From: Pseudomonas alkylphenolica
Lineage (GTDB): Bacteria > Pseudomonadota > Gammaproteobacteria > Pseudomonadales > Pseudomonadaceae
NCBI RefSeq assembly: GCF_004025535.1
Contig: NZ_QJRG01000033.1
Span: forward strand, 372,001 to 436,000
Direction: 5' to 3'
Length of the DNA stretch: 64,000 bases
The notes below the pieces were generated by a model, which had not been told where the DNA came from, ran no database searches, and saw nothing but the letters and a program-made list of their open reading frames with translations. Shown piece after piece: positions 39,268 through 49,138 of the stretch; position 1 is the stretch's first letter, and each line of letters begins with the position of its first letter. The position numbers and the translations under genes were made by a program.

Positions 39268-41004
39268 ATGAAAGACACCATTCGCCAGCTTATCCAGCAA
39301 GCCCTCACCCAACTCGTCGCCGACGGTGTGCTGCCTGAAGGGCTGACGCCGGCGATCCAGGTGGAAAACGCCCGGGACAAAACCCACGGCGATTTCGCCA
39401 GCAACATCGCGATGATGCTGGCCAAGCCGGCCGGCATGAAGCCGCGCGACCTGGCCGAGAAAATCATCGCCGCACTGCCTGCCGACGAGCAGGTCAGCAA
39501 GGTCGAGATCGCCGGCCCTGGCTTCCTCAACTTCTTCCAGAACACCCAGGCACTGGCTGCCCGCCTGGATGCGGCACTGGCCGACGCCAAACTGGGCGTG
39601 CGCAAGGCCGGCCCGCAGCAGAAAGTCGTAGTCGACCTGTCGGCACCGAACCTTGCCAAAGAGATGCACGTCGGCCACCTGCGCTCGACCATCATCGGCG
39701 ACGCCGTTTCCCGCGTGCTTGAGTTCCTCGGCGACACCGTGGTGCGTCAGAACCATGTAGGCGACTGGGGCACCCAGTTCGGCATGCTGATGGCCTACCT
39801 GCAGGAAAACCCGATCACCAGCGACGAACTGTCTGACCTGGAAAATTTCTACCGTGCGGCGAAAAAACGCTTCGATGAATCCGAAGAATTCGCCGACCGC
39901 GCCCGTGGCCTGGTGGTCAAGCTGCAAGCCGGCGACGAGGAATGCCTGAAGCTGTGGACCCGCTTCAAGGATATTTCCCTGGCGCACTGCCAGAAAACCT
40001 ACGAACTGCTCAACGTCAACCTGACCATGGCCGACGTGATGGGCGAAAGCGCCTATAACGACGACCTGGCCAATGTTGTCAGCGACCTCAAGGCCAAAGG
40101 CTTGCTGGTCGAAAGCAAGGGGGCACAGTGCGTGTTCCTGGACGAGTTCAAAACTGCCGAAGGCGAGCCACTGCCGGTGATCGTGCAAAAGGCCGATGGC
40201 GGCTATCTGTACGCCACCACCGACCTGGCCGCGGTACGCTACCGCAGCAATGTGCTCAAAGCCGACCGCGCCCTGTACTTCGTCGACCAGCGCCAGGCCC
40301 TGCACTTCAACCAGGTGTTCGAAGTGGCCCGCAAAGCCGGTTTCGTCGGCCACCCGATGGACATGGAACACATGGGCTTCGGCACCATGAACGGTGCTGA
40401 TGGCCGTCCGTTCAAGACCCGTGATGGCGGCACCGTCAAGCTCATCGACCTGCTGACCGAAGCCAAGGACCGCGCCTACGCGCTGGTCAAAGAGAAAAAC
40501 CCGGAGCTGCCGGACGAAGAACTGCGCGCCATCGGCCAGGTCGTCGGCATCGACGCGGTCAAATACGCCGACCTGTCCAAGCACCGCACCAGCGACTACA
40601 GCTTCAACTTCGAGCTGATGCTCAACTTCGAAGGCAACACCGCACCGTACCTGCTCTACGCCTACACCCGTGTGGCGGGCGTGTTCCGTAAACTGGGCAA
40701 AGGTTTCGACGAAGTCGACGGCCACATCGTGCTGCAAGCCGCCCAGGAACAGGACCTGGCTGCGCGCCTGGCCCAATTTGGCGAAATTTTGAACAACGTC
40801 GCTGAAAAAGGGACTCCACACGTTCTCTGCGCCTACCTGTACGACGTCGCCGGCCTGTTCTCCAGCTTCTACGAGAACTGCCCGATCCTCGGCGCCGAAA
40901 CGCCTGAACAACAGCAAAGCCGCCTGCGCCTGGCCGCCCTGACCGGTCGCACCCTCAAGCAAGGTCTGGAGCTGCTCGGCCTGGAAACCCTGGAGCGTAT
41001 GTAA
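39268..41004 (+). CDS. argS: arginyl-tRNA synthetase
   Basis: A 578-residue class I synthetase of normal length. The HIGH-like motif is HVGH from His134 ([13 protein letters not shown]); the KMSKS position is replaced by FKTRDGG, as usual in ArgRS. The C-terminal helical domain ends in [12 protein letters not shown] 39268 is preferred by homology ([13 protein letters not shown]) and an AGAGAAG ribosome site; ATG 39247 adds seven residues. Confidence 0.97.
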   Translation: MKDTIRQLIQQALTQLVADGVLPEGLTPAIQVENARDKTHGDFASNIAMMLAKPAGMKPRDLAEKIIAALPADEQVSKVEIAGPGFLNFFQNTQALAARLDAALADAKLGVRKAGPQQKVVVDLSAPNLAKEMHVGHLRSTIIGDAVSRVLEFLGDTVVRQNHVGDWGTQFGMLMAYLQENPITSDELSDLENFYRAAKKRFDESEEFADRARGLVVKLQAGDEECLKLWTRFKDISLAHCQKTYELLNVNLTMADVMGESAYNDDLANVVSDLKAKGLLVESKGAQCVFLDEFKTAEGEPLPVIVQKADGGYLYATTDLAAVRYRSNVLKADRALYFVDQRQALHFNQVFEVARKAGFVGHPMDMEHMGFGTMNGADGRPFKTRDGGTVKLIDLLTEAKDRAYALVKEKNPELPDEELRAIGQVVGIDAVKYADLSKHRTSDYSFNFELMLNFEGNTAPYLLYAYTRVAGVFRKLGKGFDEVDGHIVLQAAQEQDLAARLAQFGEILNNVAEKGTPHVLCAYLYDVAGLFSSFYENCPILGAETPEQQQSRLRLAALTGRTLKQGLELLGLETLERM

Positions 41005-41005
41005 G

Positions 41006-41695
41006 TTGGCTGCCAAGAAAAAACCTGCTCCCAAGCGCGGCGCCAGTCGTAACCAAGCACCTGCCAAACAACCGATCCCAGGCTGGCTCTGGCTGGCGAT
41101 CGGCCTGACGGTGGGTGCCTTCGTGGTTTTCCTGATGAAGCTCGAGCCGGGTGGCGATGAGGTCAAACGCGCCAAGCCTGAGCAACAAAAGGCCGAAAAA
41201 GCCGCCGAAGCCAACAAGACCGCGCCAAGCCCGCAGCAACCGGTCAAGCCCAAGTACGACTTCTACACCCTGCTGCCCGAGTCTGAAGTGATCGTGCCGC
41301 CGGAAGCCGTACCGGAGAAAACCCCACCGGTACCGGCACAACCACCGGTCACCCCGGCGGAAGCAGCGAAAATCGACACCGCGCGCGCCCAGGCCGCCTT
41401 GATGGGGCAGACGCCGCCACCGGCACCGGAAGTGATCAAGCCGGCAGCAACCACGCAGTTCTTCCTGCAGGCCGGATCGTTCCGCAAGCAGGCTGACGCC
41501 GACAAGGTGCGCGCCCAGATCATCCTGCTCGGGCAGGCGGTCAAGGTCGAGTCCGGCACAGTCAAAGAGGAAACCTGGTACCGGGTACTGGTCGGCCCGT
41601 TCAGCAATCGCGAACAGCTCACCGTGGCCCAGAAACAACTGGCAGGTGCAGGTTTCAGCAACCTGCTGCTGCAGCAGCGCCAGACCCGCCAGTAG
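41006..41695 (+). CDS. SPOR-domain membrane protein, FtsN-like
   Basis: A 229-residue bitopic protein: basic N-terminus (AAKKKPAPKRG), membrane helix at about 26-46, Pro/Ala-rich linker, and a C-terminal SPOR domain from about 150 (FFLQAGSFRKQADADKVRAQ). SPOR domains bind septal peptidoglycan. The start is TTG 41006, one base after the argS stop; no better start exists before the conserved lysine-rich tail. Co-transcription with argS is typical in Pseudomonas. Confidence 0.88.
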   Translation: MAAKKKPAPKRGASRNQAPAKQPIPGWLWLAIGLTVGAFVVFLMKLEPGGDEVKRAKPEQQKAEKAAEANKTAPSPQQPVKPKYDFYTLLPESEVIVPPEAVPEKTPPVPAQPPVTPAEAAKIDTARAQAALMGQTPPPAPEVIKPAATTQFFLQAGSFRKQADADKVRAQIILLGQAVKVESGTVKEETWYRVLVGPFSNREQLTVAQKQLAGAGFSNLLLQQRQTRQ

Positions 41696-41701
41696 TCACG
41701 C

Positions 41702-41733
41702 CAGCGGCCTTGTCGCCTTCGACAAGGCCGCTG
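41702..41733. terminator. hairpin between SPOR gene and TM2 gene
   Basis: A perfect 14-bp stem (CAGCGGCCTTGTCG with its complement) and 4-base loop lies between convergent genes. No T-run follows on either strand, but stem strength suggests a terminator for both. Confidence 0.65.
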
Positions 41734-41736
41734 CAC

Positions 41737-42156
41737 TCAACGCCGCTGGGCGTTCGCCAGCGACACCTGGGTGTTCAGCGTCCAGAAGTCATACAAGATA
41801 CCCACCAGAAACAGGCCACCCGTGCACAGGTAGATGATCCCGGTGATCCATTTGCCCTGGTACATGCGGTGTACGCCAAACAAGCCGAGAAAGGTCAGCA
41901 GAATCCAGGCCAGGCTGTAGTCCAGCGGGCCCGCGTGGAAACGCAGGTCGGCTTCGCGATCCATGGCCGGAATCAGGAACAGGTCGATCAGCCAGCCGAT
42001 ACCCAGCAGGCCCAGGGTGCAGAACCAGATGGTCCCGGTGACCGGCTTGCCGTAATAAAAGCGGTGAGCGCCGGTGAAGCCGAAAATCCACAGCAGATAG
42101 CCGATGACCTTGCTGTGCGTGTCGTGCAGTTGCCCATCCTGTTGATAACTGTTCAT
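41737..42156 (-). CDS. TM2-domain membrane protein
   Basis: A 139-residue protein of two repeated TM2 units, each a helix pair joined by a short loop: first GYLLWIFGFTGAHRFYYG to about residue 65, second AWILLTFLGLFGVHRMYQG to about 125. The G-x-HR-x-Y-x-G motif of TM2 is seen in both. The function is unknown. It is convergent with the SPOR gene and divergent from the NlpC/P60 gene. Confidence 0.88.
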   Translation of the reverse strand: MNSYQQDGQLHDTHSKVIGYLLWIFGFTGAHRFYYGKPVTGTIWFCTLGLLGIGWLIDLFLIPAMDREADLRFHAGPLDYSLAWILLTFLGLFGVHRMYQGKWITGIIYLCTGGLFLVGILYDFWTLNTQVSLANAQRR

Positions 42157-42311
42157 TCATAGCCTCTTCAGGTTATCGATAAATTTTCTAAGCAAAAATG
42201 TGACTTTTTCGTGTCAGGGCGACGTATGGCACCCTGCCAGTCGACCAACGGATCAGAAATTGATCAAAAAGCTGTTATAAAGTTTCGCGCTAACCAACTA
42301 GAGCCCTGCCT

Positions 42312-42932
42312 ATGCGTCCTCTTTTCAAGACATGGCTGACCCTTTGCCTATTATTGCCACTGGCCGCCCACGCCACCAACCGTGAGCAACGTCTACCTAA
42401 CGGCTTCTCCGGGTACACCACAAATTCCACGTCTGTACGTTCCACCAAGAACGTCAGCACCAAGACCCAGCACCGCACCCGCTCCAACCCACAGAGCTAT
42501 CCGGTTGCCGCCATGTCGCCCGAGCAGAGCAGCGACGTGCTCAGCCGTGCCGTCAATGTACTCGGCACCCCTTACCGCTGGGGCGGCAGCAGCCCAAGCA
42601 AGGGCTTCGATTGCAGTGGCCTGGTCAAGTACGCCTTCAACGATATCGATGAAATCGACTTGCCCCGCACCTCGAATGCCATGGCCCAGGGTCACGGCAT
42701 CAAGGTAGACCGTGACGACCTCAAGCCAGGCGACCTGATCTTCTTCAACATCAAGAGCCGCCGGGTCAACCACGTTGCCATCTACCTGGGCAATGACCGC
42801 TTCATCCACGCCCCGCGTACCGGTAAGCGCGTCAGTATCGACACGCTGAACAAACCCTACTGGCGCAGCCGCTATGTGGTTGCCAAGCGCGTCCTGCCGA
42901 AAAGCCAGCAACTGGCCCTGGCCAAGCGCTAA
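42312..42932 (+). CDS. NlpC/P60-family cell wall hydrolase
   Basis: A 206-residue secreted peptidase. Residues 1-22 are a signal peptide (LAAHA); an unstructured Ser/Thr-rich part follows; the NlpC/P60 domain from about 78 has the triad Cys101 (FDCSGL), His154 (VNHVAIYLG) and His166 (FIHAP). Such enzymes cut peptide bonds of peptidoglycan. No lipobox is present. It is monocistronic, with an AT-rich upstream region shared with the TM2 gene. Confidence 0.92.
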   Translation: MRPLFKTWLTLCLLLPLAAHATNREQRLPNGFSGYTTNSTSVRSTKNVSTKTQHRTRSNPQSYPVAAMSPEQSSDVLSRAVNVLGTPYRWGGSSPSKGFDCSGLVKYAFNDIDEIDLPRTSNAMAQGHGIKVDRDDLKPGDLIFFNIKSRRVNHVAIYLGNDRFIHAPRTGKRVSIDTLNKPYWRSRYVVAKRVLPKSQQLALAKR

Positions 42933-42943
42933 CGCCTTATAAC

Positions 42944-43954
42944 CTATATGCGGGCACTTTCGAGGCTGATCAAGCCTCGCCGCAACAGACCCTGAAGGCA
43001 GCTGTCCAGGGTCTGCATACCCAGCGCCCCGCCCGTTTGCATCGTCGAATACAACTGCGCCACCTTGCCCTCGCGTACCAGGTTACGCACCGCAGGTGTG
43101 GCCAGCAGTATTTCATGCGCGGCCACCCGACCGCCCTCCACCTTTGCGACCAGCACCTGCGACACCACTGCCTGTAACGCATCGGCCAGCATCGCCCGCA
43201 CCAGTTGCTTTTCCTCGGCAGCAAAAACGTCCACCAGACGATCAATGGTTTTCGCCGCCGATGCTGCATGCACCGTTGCCAGCACCAGATGCCCGGTTTC
43301 AGCCGCCGTCAGGGCCAGGCGGATGGTCTGCGCGTCACGCAGTTCACCCAGCATGATCACATCCGGGTCCTGCCTGAGCGCGCCGTGCAGGGCCTGGACA
43401 AAGCCATGGCTATGCCGGCCGATCTCGCGCTGGCTGACCAGGCTGCGACGGGGGCTGTGGATAAATTCGACCGGATCCTCAAGGGTGATGATGTGCAGCG
43501 GCCGCTCTCGATTGAGGTGGTCCAGCAGTGCAGCCAGGGTTGTCGACTTGCCCGAGCCGGTCGGCCCGGTGACCAGCACCAGGCCGGCAGGCAGCTCGGC
43601 AATCCGGCGAAACACATCGCCTAGCCCTAATTCGGCCAGGCTGCTCACCTGCGCCGGAATCACCCGCAGCACGGCCGCCGGCCCGCGCAGCTGGGTGAAG
43701 GCATTCACCCGAAAACGCGCCAGACCAGGCACATCGATGGCGAAGTCGGTCTCCAGATGGCTTTCGAAGGCCTTCTGTTGAGCGTCCGACATCAACTGCC
43801 CGAGCACTTCACTCACCTCCTGCGCACTCAATAGCGGCACGTCCAGGCGGCACATCTTCCCGTCTACACGAATGGCCGGCACCTCGGCCGCTGCCAGGTG
43901 CAGGTCCGAGGCCCCGGCCCTTGTCGCCAGGGCCAAGAGTTCAGTCACATCCAT
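42944..43954 (-). CDS. pilT: type IV pilus retraction ATPase
   Basis: A 336-residue hexameric motor ATPase. ASDLHL near the N-terminus, Walker A GPTGSGKST (130-138), the Asp box ITLEDPVEF and the Walker B segment DPDVIMLGELRD are all intact. It depolymerises pili for twitching. ATG 43954 is preceded by GGGGAG; an upstream in-frame ATG adds 20 unrelated residues. It is divergent from yggS, the usual Pseudomonas arrangement, though no pilU follows here. Confidence 0.94.
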   Translation of the reverse strand: MDVTELLALATRAGASDLHLAAAEVPAIRVDGKMCRLDVPLLSAQEVSEVLGQLMSDAQQKAFESHLETDFAIDVPGLARFRVNAFTQLRGPAAVLRVIPAQVSSLAELGLGDVFRRIAELPAGLVLVTGPTGSGKSTTLAALLDHLNRERPLHIITLEDPVEFIHSPRRSLVSQREIGRHSHGFVQALHGALRQDPDVIMLGELRDAQTIRLALTAAETGHLVLATVHAASAAKTIDRLVDVFAAEEKQLVRAMLADALQAVVSQVLVAKVEGGRVAAHEILLATPAVRNLVREGKVAQLYSTMQTGGALGMQTLDSCLQGLLRRGLISLESARI

Positions 43955-44020
43955 GAGACTCCCCAAAGGCTGCCAAGCAGGTAGAATGCCGCAGACCCAA
44001 AGAGCCGCTGGCATCGATCA

Positions 44021-44707
44021 ATGTCCACCATAGCAGACAACCTTTCCACGCTCGGCGCACGCATCAACGCTGCTGCCCAGGCGTCAGGACGCGCGCCGTC
44101 CACCATCCGCTTGCTGGCCGTCAGCAAGACCAAACCCGCCGCCGCCGTGCGTGAAGCCTTTGCCGCCGGGGTTCGCGATGTGGGCGAGAACTATCTGCAG
44201 GAAGCCCTGAACAAACAGGCCGAATTGACCGACCTGCCCTTGACCTGGCACTTCATCGGCCCCATTCAGTCGAACAAGACTCGTGCGATTGCCGAGCATT
44301 TTGACTGGGTACATTCCGTGGATCGCCTGAAAATCGCCCAACGCCTGTCGGAACAACGCCCTGACAGCCTTGAACCACTGAACATCTGCCTGCAGGTGAA
44401 TGTCAGCGGCGAAGCCAGCAAGTCCGGCTGCACGCCGGAGGAACTGCCCGCCCTGGCCCTGGCCATTGCGGCACTTCCGCGCCTGCGCCTGCGCGGATTG
44501 ATGGCCATTCCGGAGCCCACCGACGACCGTGCCGCCCAAGAGGCCGCGTTCGCCAGGGTTCAGCAGTTGCAAGCCAGCCTGAACCTCGGTCTGGATACCC
44601 TTTCCATGGGCATGAGCCACGACCTGGAGGCCGCCATTGCCCAGGGCGCGACCTGGGTCCGCATCGGCACCGCGCTGTTTGGTGCACGCGATTACGGCCA
44701 GCCCTGA
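44021..44707 (+). CDS. yggS: PLP homeostasis protein (YggS/PLPBP)
   Basis: A 228-residue single-domain PLP-binding barrel. Lys36 in AVSKTKP is the Schiff-base lysine; HFIGPIQSNK binds the phosphate. It has no known catalytic activity and buffers vitamin B6. It is followed by proC after 38 bases, the classic co-transcribed arrangement. Confidence 0.95.
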   Translation: MSTIADNLSTLGARINAAAQASGRAPSTIRLLAVSKTKPAAAVREAFAAGVRDVGENYLQEALNKQAELTDLPLTWHFIGPIQSNKTRAIAEHFDWVHSVDRLKIAQRLSEQRPDSLEPLNICLQVNVSGEASKSGCTPEELPALALAIAALPRLRLRGLMAIPEPTDDRAAQEAAFARVQQLQASLNLGLDTLSMGMSHDLEAAIAQGATWVRIGTALFGARDYGQP

Positions 44708-44745
44708 CCCATGCCTTATTCAACCTTCACCCTCAAGGACCTGAC

Positions 44746-45564
44746 ATGAGCAAGACTCGTATTGCCTTTATCGGCGCCGGCAACATGGCCGCCAGCCTGA
44801 TCGGCGGCCTGCGCGCCCAGGGCCTGGACGCCTCGCAGATCCGCGCCAGCGATCCGGGTGCCGAGCAGCGGGCGAAAGTCCACGCCGAACACGGCATTGA
44901 AATGTTTGCCAACAATGCCGATGCCGTCGAAGGCGCCGACGTTGTGGTCTTGGCGGTCAAACCCCAGGCCATGAAAGCTGTGTGTGAAGCACTCAAACCC
45001 AGCCTCAAGCCCGAGCAACTGGTGGTGTCGATTGCCGCCGGAATCACCTGCGCCAGCATGAACAACTGGCTCGGCGCCCAGCCCATCGTGCGCTGCATGC
45101 CCAATACCCCGGCACTGCTGCGCCAAGGCGTGAGCGGCCTGTACGCCACCGCCGAAGTCTCGGCAGCACAACGCCAGCAAGCCGAACAGCTGTTGTCGGC
45201 GGTGGGCATCGCCTTGTGGCTGGACTCCGAGCAACAGCTCGATGCCGTCACTGCAGTCTCCGGCAGCGGCCCGGCGTACTTTTTCCTGCTGATCGAAGCC
45301 ATGACGGCCGCTGGCGAAAAACTCGGCCTGCCACGCGAAACCGCCGCGAAGCTGACCCTGCAAACCGCACTGGGCGCAGCGCACATGGCTGTCAGCAGCG
45401 ACGTTGATGCCGCCGAACTGCGCCGCCGCGTCACCTCGCCTGCCGGCACCACGGAAGCGGCGATCAAGTCGTTCCAGGCCGACGGGTTCGAAGCCCTGGT
45501 CGAAAAAGCGCTAGGCGCTGCGGCACACCGCTCGGCCGAGATGGCCGAACAACTGGGCAACTAA
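44746..45564 (+). CDS. proC: pyrroline-5-carboxylate reductase
   Basis: A 272-residue enzyme: N-terminal Rossmann motif IGAGNMAASLIGG and the family signature near MAVSSDVDAAELRRRVTSPAGTTE region. It makes proline from pyrroline-5-carboxylate with NAD(P)H. It is the second gene of yggS-proC-yggT. Confidence 0.96.
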   Translation: MSKTRIAFIGAGNMAASLIGGLRAQGLDASQIRASDPGAEQRAKVHAEHGIEMFANNADAVEGADVVVLAVKPQAMKAVCEALKPSLKPEQLVVSIAAGITCASMNNWLGAQPIVRCMPNTPALLRQGVSGLYATAEVSAAQRQQAEQLLSAVGIALWLDSEQQLDAVTAVSGSGPAYFFLLIEAMTAAGEKLGLPRETAAKLTLQTALGAAHMAVSSDVDAAELRRRVTSPAGTTEAAIKSFQADGFEALVEKALGAAAHRSAEMAEQLGN

Positions 45565-45574
45565 GGAGCCGAAC

Positions 45575-46165
45575 ATGATCGGATTGAACACCGCTGCCAT
45601 TTACATCCTGCAAACCCTGGGCAGTCTCTACCTGCTGATCATCATGCTGCGCTTCATCCTGCAACTGGTTCGCGCCGACTTCTACAACCCGCTGAGCCAG
45701 TTCGCCGTACGCGCCACCCAGCCGCTGCTTAAACCTATGCGCCGGATCATTCCCAGCCTGTTTGGCCTGGACATGTCCTCGCTGCTGCTGGCGATCCTCG
45801 TGCAGATGCTGTTCATGGCCCTGACCCTGCTACTGGCCTACGGCACCACCGGTAACCCGCTGCAGCTGCTGATCTGGTCGATCATCGGCGTTACCGCGCT
45901 GTTCCTGAAGATCTTCTTCTTCGCCCTGATCATCAGCGTGATCCTCTCCTGGGTCGCACCGGGCAGCCACAACCCGGGCGCCGAACTGGTCAACCAGATC
46001 TGTGAACCGTTCCTGGCACCGTTCCGCCGCATCCTGCCGAACCTGGGTGGCCTGGATATCTCGCCGATCCTCGCGTTCATGGCCCTGAAGCTGATCGACA
46101 TGCTGGTGATCAACAACCTCGCGGCCATGACGGCGATGCCGGAAATCCTGCGGCTTCTGGTTTAA
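45575..46165 (+). CDS. yggT: YggT-family membrane protein
   Basis: A 196-residue membrane protein made of two YggT repeats, each with two helices flanking an amphipathic segment (RATQPLLKPMRRIIPS and CEPFLAPFRRILPN). YggT proteins aid membrane-linked processes such as division or ion handling in some bacteria; the role here is not known. It begins 10 bases after proC. Confidence 0.92.
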   Translation: MIGLNTAAIYILQTLGSLYLLIIMLRFILQLVRADFYNPLSQFAVRATQPLLKPMRRIIPSLFGLDMSSLLLAILVQMLFMALTLLLAYGTTGNPLQLLIWSIIGVTALFLKIFFFALIISVILSWVAPGSHNPGAELVNQICEPFLAPFRRILPNLGGLDISPILAFMALKLIDMLVINNLAAMTAMPEILRLLV

Positions 46166-46172
46166 CCGCTCC

Positions 46173-46237
46173 GTAGGAGCCGATCTTGCCAACGCCAGGG
46201 CGCCTGGCAGCTCTACAACCAAGGTCGGCTCCAACAG
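46173..46237. repeat. imperfect REP-like inverted repeat
   Basis: GTAGGAGCCGATCTTG is answered by CAAGGTCGGCTCCAAC with an internal GGGCGCCTGGC dyad. It is a second REP family, different from the AGGAGCGGAT type. It lies between yggT and metX. Confidence 0.65.
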
Positions 46238-46318
46238 GTTCATTGCAGCGGGTTCATTGCTTGCTGCATACCCCCGTGGTCTTTAGACTTACGCCTCATT
46301 TAAGCGTGAGCAGGGTCG

Positions 46319-47458
46319 ATGTCCACTGTCTTTCCCGAAGATTCGGTCGGTCTGGTAACACCGCAACTGGCACAGTTCGACGAGCCGTTGGCCCTGGCCT
46401 GCGGTCGGTCGCTGGCCTCCTACGAACTGATCTACGAAACCTACGGCACGCTGAACAGCTCGGCCAGCAACGCCGTGCTGATCTGCCATGCGCTGTCCGG
46501 TCACCACCACGCCGCGGGCTTTCACAGCCCCAATGACCGCAAGCCGGGGTGGTGGGACAGCTGCATTGGCCCCGGCAAGCCAATCGACACCAACCGCTTC
46601 TTCGTGGTCAGCCTGAACAACCTCGGCGGCTGTAATGGCAGCACCGGCCCGAGCAGCATCAACCCGGCCACCGGCAAGCCCTACGGTGCCGACTTCCCGG
46701 TGTTGACCGTGGAAGACTGGGTGCACAGCCAGGCACGCCTGGCCGACCGCCTGGGTATCGGTCAGTGGGCTGCAGTCATCGGCGGCAGCCTGGGCGGCAT
46801 GCAGGCGCTGCAATGGACCATCACCTACCCGGATCGGGTTCGCCACTGCCTCGACATCGCCTCGGCACCCAAGCTGTCGGCGCAGAACATCGCCTTCAAC
46901 GAAGTGGCTCGCCAGGCCATCCTCACCGACCCCGAGTTCCACGGTGGCTCGTTCCAGGACCAGGGCGTCATCCCCAAGCGTGGCCTGATGCTGGCACGGA
47001 TGGTCGGGCATATCACTTACCTGTCCGATGACTCCATGGGTGAAAAATTCGGCCGCGAACTGAAAAGCGACAAGCTCAACTACGACTTCCACAGCGTTGA
47101 ATTCCAGGTGGAAAGCTACCTGCGCTATCAGGGTGAGGAGTTCTCCGGTCGTTTCGACGCCAACACCTACCTACTGATGACCAAGGCCCTGGACTATTTC
47201 GACCCGGCAGCCGCCCACGGCGGTGACCTGGCCGCAACGCTGGCCCATGTCAAAGCGGACTACTGCGTGATGTCGTTCACCACCGACTGGCGCTTCTCGC
47301 CAGCACGTTCGCGTGAAATCGTCGACGCGCTGATCGCCGCCCGCAAGAACGTCTGCTACCTGGATATCGACTCGCCGTATGGCCACGATGCCTTCCTGAT
47401 CCCGACCCCGCGCTACATCACGGGCTTCACGAACTACATGAACCGCATCGTCTGCTGA
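46319..47458 (+). CDS. metX: homoserine O-acyltransferase (MetX)
   Basis: A 379-residue alpha/beta hydrolase acyltransferase. Ser157 in GGSLGGMQ is the nucleophile; [11 protein letters not shown] near the N-terminus and YGHDAF near the C-terminus are family marks. It acylates homoserine in methionine synthesis. Pseudomonas MetX enzymes have been reported to use succinyl-CoA; the choice cannot be settled from this sequence by eye. It is followed by metW, its usual partner. Confidence 0.94.
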   Translation: MSTVFPEDSVGLVTPQLAQFDEPLALACGRSLASYELIYETYGTLNSSASNAVLICHALSGHHHAAGFHSPNDRKPGWWDSCIGPGKPIDTNRFFVVSLNNLGGCNGSTGPSSINPATGKPYGADFPVLTVEDWVHSQARLADRLGIGQWAAVIGGSLGGMQALQWTITYPDRVRHCLDIASAPKLSAQNIAFNEVARQAILTDPEFHGGSFQDQGVIPKRGLMLARMVGHITYLSDDSMGEKFGRELKSDKLNYDFHSVEFQVESYLRYQGEEFSGRFDANTYLLMTKALDYFDPAAAHGGDLAATLAHVKADYCVMSFTTDWRFSPARSREIVDALIAARKNVCYLDIDSPYGHDAFLIPTPRYITGFTNYMNRIVC

Positions 47459-47465
47459 GGAAGCC

Positions 47466-48086
47466 ATGAGAGCCGACCTGGAAATCATCCAAGACTGGAT
47501 CCCCGCCGGTAGCCGCGTACTCGACCTCGGTTGTGGTACAGGCGAGCTGTTGGCATCGCTGCGTGACCACAAGCAGGTCAGCGGCTACGGCCTGGAAATC
47601 GACCCTGACAACATTGCCCAATGCGTGGCCAAGGGCGTCAACGTCATCGAGCAAGACCTCGACAAGGGCCTGGGCAATTTCGCCAGCAACAGCTTCGACG
47701 TGGTGGTCATGACCCAGGCCCTGCAGGCCGTGGAGTACCCGGACCGCATCCTCGACGAAATGCTGCGCGTGGGCCGCCAGTGCATCATCACCTTTCCCAA
47801 CTTCGGTCACTGGCGCTGCCGCTGGTACCTGGCGACGAAGGGTCGCATGCCGGTTTCCGACTTCATGCCGTATACCTGGTACAACACGCCGAACATCCAC
47901 TTCTGCACCTTTGAAGACTTCGAGGCGCTGTGCAGCGAACGCCGCGCCCAGGTACTGGACCGTCTGGCCGTCGACCATTTGCACCGTCACGGGTGGGCGA
48001 GCAAGCTATGGCCTAATCTTCTAGGGGAGATCGGCATTTACCGTGTCAACAGCCCCGGCCTTACAGATCACAAGGTCGCGGTTTAA
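47466..48086 (+). CDS. metW: methionine biosynthesis protein MetW
   Basis: A 206-residue class I methyltransferase fold with SAM motif LDLGCGTGELL near residue 20. MetW is paired with MetX in many proteobacteria and is needed for its activity in some; its own substrate is unknown. Only 7 bases separate it from metX. Confidence 0.94.
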   Translation: MRADLEIIQDWIPAGSRVLDLGCGTGELLASLRDHKQVSGYGLEIDPDNIAQCVAKGVNVIEQDLDKGLGNFASNSFDVVVMTQALQAVEYPDRILDEMLRVGRQCIITFPNFGHWRCRWYLATKGRMPVSDFMPYTWYNTPNIHFCTFEDFEALCSERRAQVLDRLAVDHLHRHGWASKLWPNLLGEIGIYRVNSPGLTDHKVAV

Positions 48087-48110
48087 TCCGCACACTGGAG
48101 GAGAACGATC

Positions 48111-48545
48111 ATGGGTCGCTTGTTGAGCTTTTTACTGGTTGCCTGCCTGAGCGCGACAGCCGTAGCTGCCGACGCCATCAAAGGCGAGCGCCAGGAAGTC
48201 TTCGGTGATACGACGGTGCACTACAGCACCTTCATCTCCACGTTCCTGCAACCGGACATCGCCAAAGCCGCCGAACTGGTTCGCAGCAAGAATCAGGGCG
48301 TGATCAACGTCTCGGTGATCAAGGCCGGCAAGCCGCTGGTCACCCAGGTCAGCGGCACGGTCAAAGACCTGACCAGTAACTCGGTGCCGCTGAAGTTCAA
48401 GCAGATCAACGAACAAGGCGCGATTTACTACATCGCCCAGTTCCCTGTCGAACAACAGGAAACCCGTACCTTCACCATCAACGTTGATACCGGTGGCAAA
48501 ACCGAAACCATCAGTTTCAACCAAGAGCTTTTCCCAGGCGAATAA
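48111..48545 (+). CDS. DUF4426 periplasmic protein
   Basis: A 144-residue secreted protein (signal peptide to about 20, ATAVAA) that matches DUF4426 in length and sequence style ([16 protein letters not shown]). It is a small beta-rich protein of unknown role. It has a good GGAGGAG ribosome site and its stop overlaps rdgB (TAATG). Confidence 0.85.
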   Translation: MGRLLSFLLVACLSATAVAADAIKGERQEVFGDTTVHYSTFISTFLQPDIAKAAELVRSKNQGVINVSVIKAGKPLVTQVSGTVKDLTSNSVPLKFKQINEQGAIYYIAQFPVEQQETRTFTINVDTGGKTETISFNQELFPGE

Positions 48546-49138
48546 TGACTTTTCAGCACATCGTATTGGCCAGCCACAACGCCGGCAAACTCAAGGAACT
48601 GCAGGCCATGCTCGGCGAGTCCGTGCAACTGCGCTCCATTGGTGAGTTCAGCAGCGTCGAGCCGGAAGAAACCGGCCTGTCGTTCGTTGAGAACGCCATT
48701 CTCAAAGCGCGCAATGCCGCACGCATTTCCGGCATGCCGGCGCTGGCTGACGACTCCGGCCTGGCGGTCGACTTTCTCGGCGGCGCGCCGGGCATCTATT
48801 CCGCGCGCTATGCCGACGGTCAGGGCGATGCGGCCAACAACGCCAAATTGCTCGATGTCCTCAAGGATGTCCCCGAGGCACAACGTGGCGCGCAGTTCGT
48901 CTGTGTCCTGGCCCTGGTACGCCACGCCGACGACCCGCTGCCGATCCTCTGTGAAGGGCTGTGGCACGGGCGCATCCTGACCCAGGCCAGCGGTGAACAT
49001 GGCTTTGGCTACGACCCGCTGTTCTGGGTGCCGGAGCGCAATTGCTCCAGCGCCGAACTCAGCCCTGCCGACAAGAACCAGATCAGCCACCGAGCCCGTG
49101 CCATGAGCCTGCTGCGTCAACGTCTGGGCCTGGCATGA
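48545..49138 (+). CDS. rdgB: dITP/XTP pyrophosphatase
   Basis: A 197-residue nucleotide-pool cleaner of the Ham1 family: [10 protein letters not shown] at the N-terminus, LADDSGL as metal-site segment and [11 protein letters not shown] near the C-terminus. It hydrolyses dITP and XTP to monophosphates. Start and stop overlap both neighbours. Confidence 0.96.
   Translation: MTFQHIVLASHNAGKLKELQAMLGESVQLRSIGEFSSVEPEETGLSFVENAILKARNAARISGMPALADDSGLAVDFLGGAPGIYSARYADGQGDAANNAKLLDVLKDVPEAQRGAQFVCVLALVRHADDPLPILCEGLWHGRILTQASGEHGFGYDPLFWVPERNCSSAELSPADKNQISHRARAMSLLRQRLGLA

Noticed and set aside
38827..41253. An 808-residue - strand open frame opposite argS and the end of priA
   Set aside because: A shadow of argS codon bias: argS has complete synthetase motifs, while the opposite frame shows no domain and spans unrelated genes.
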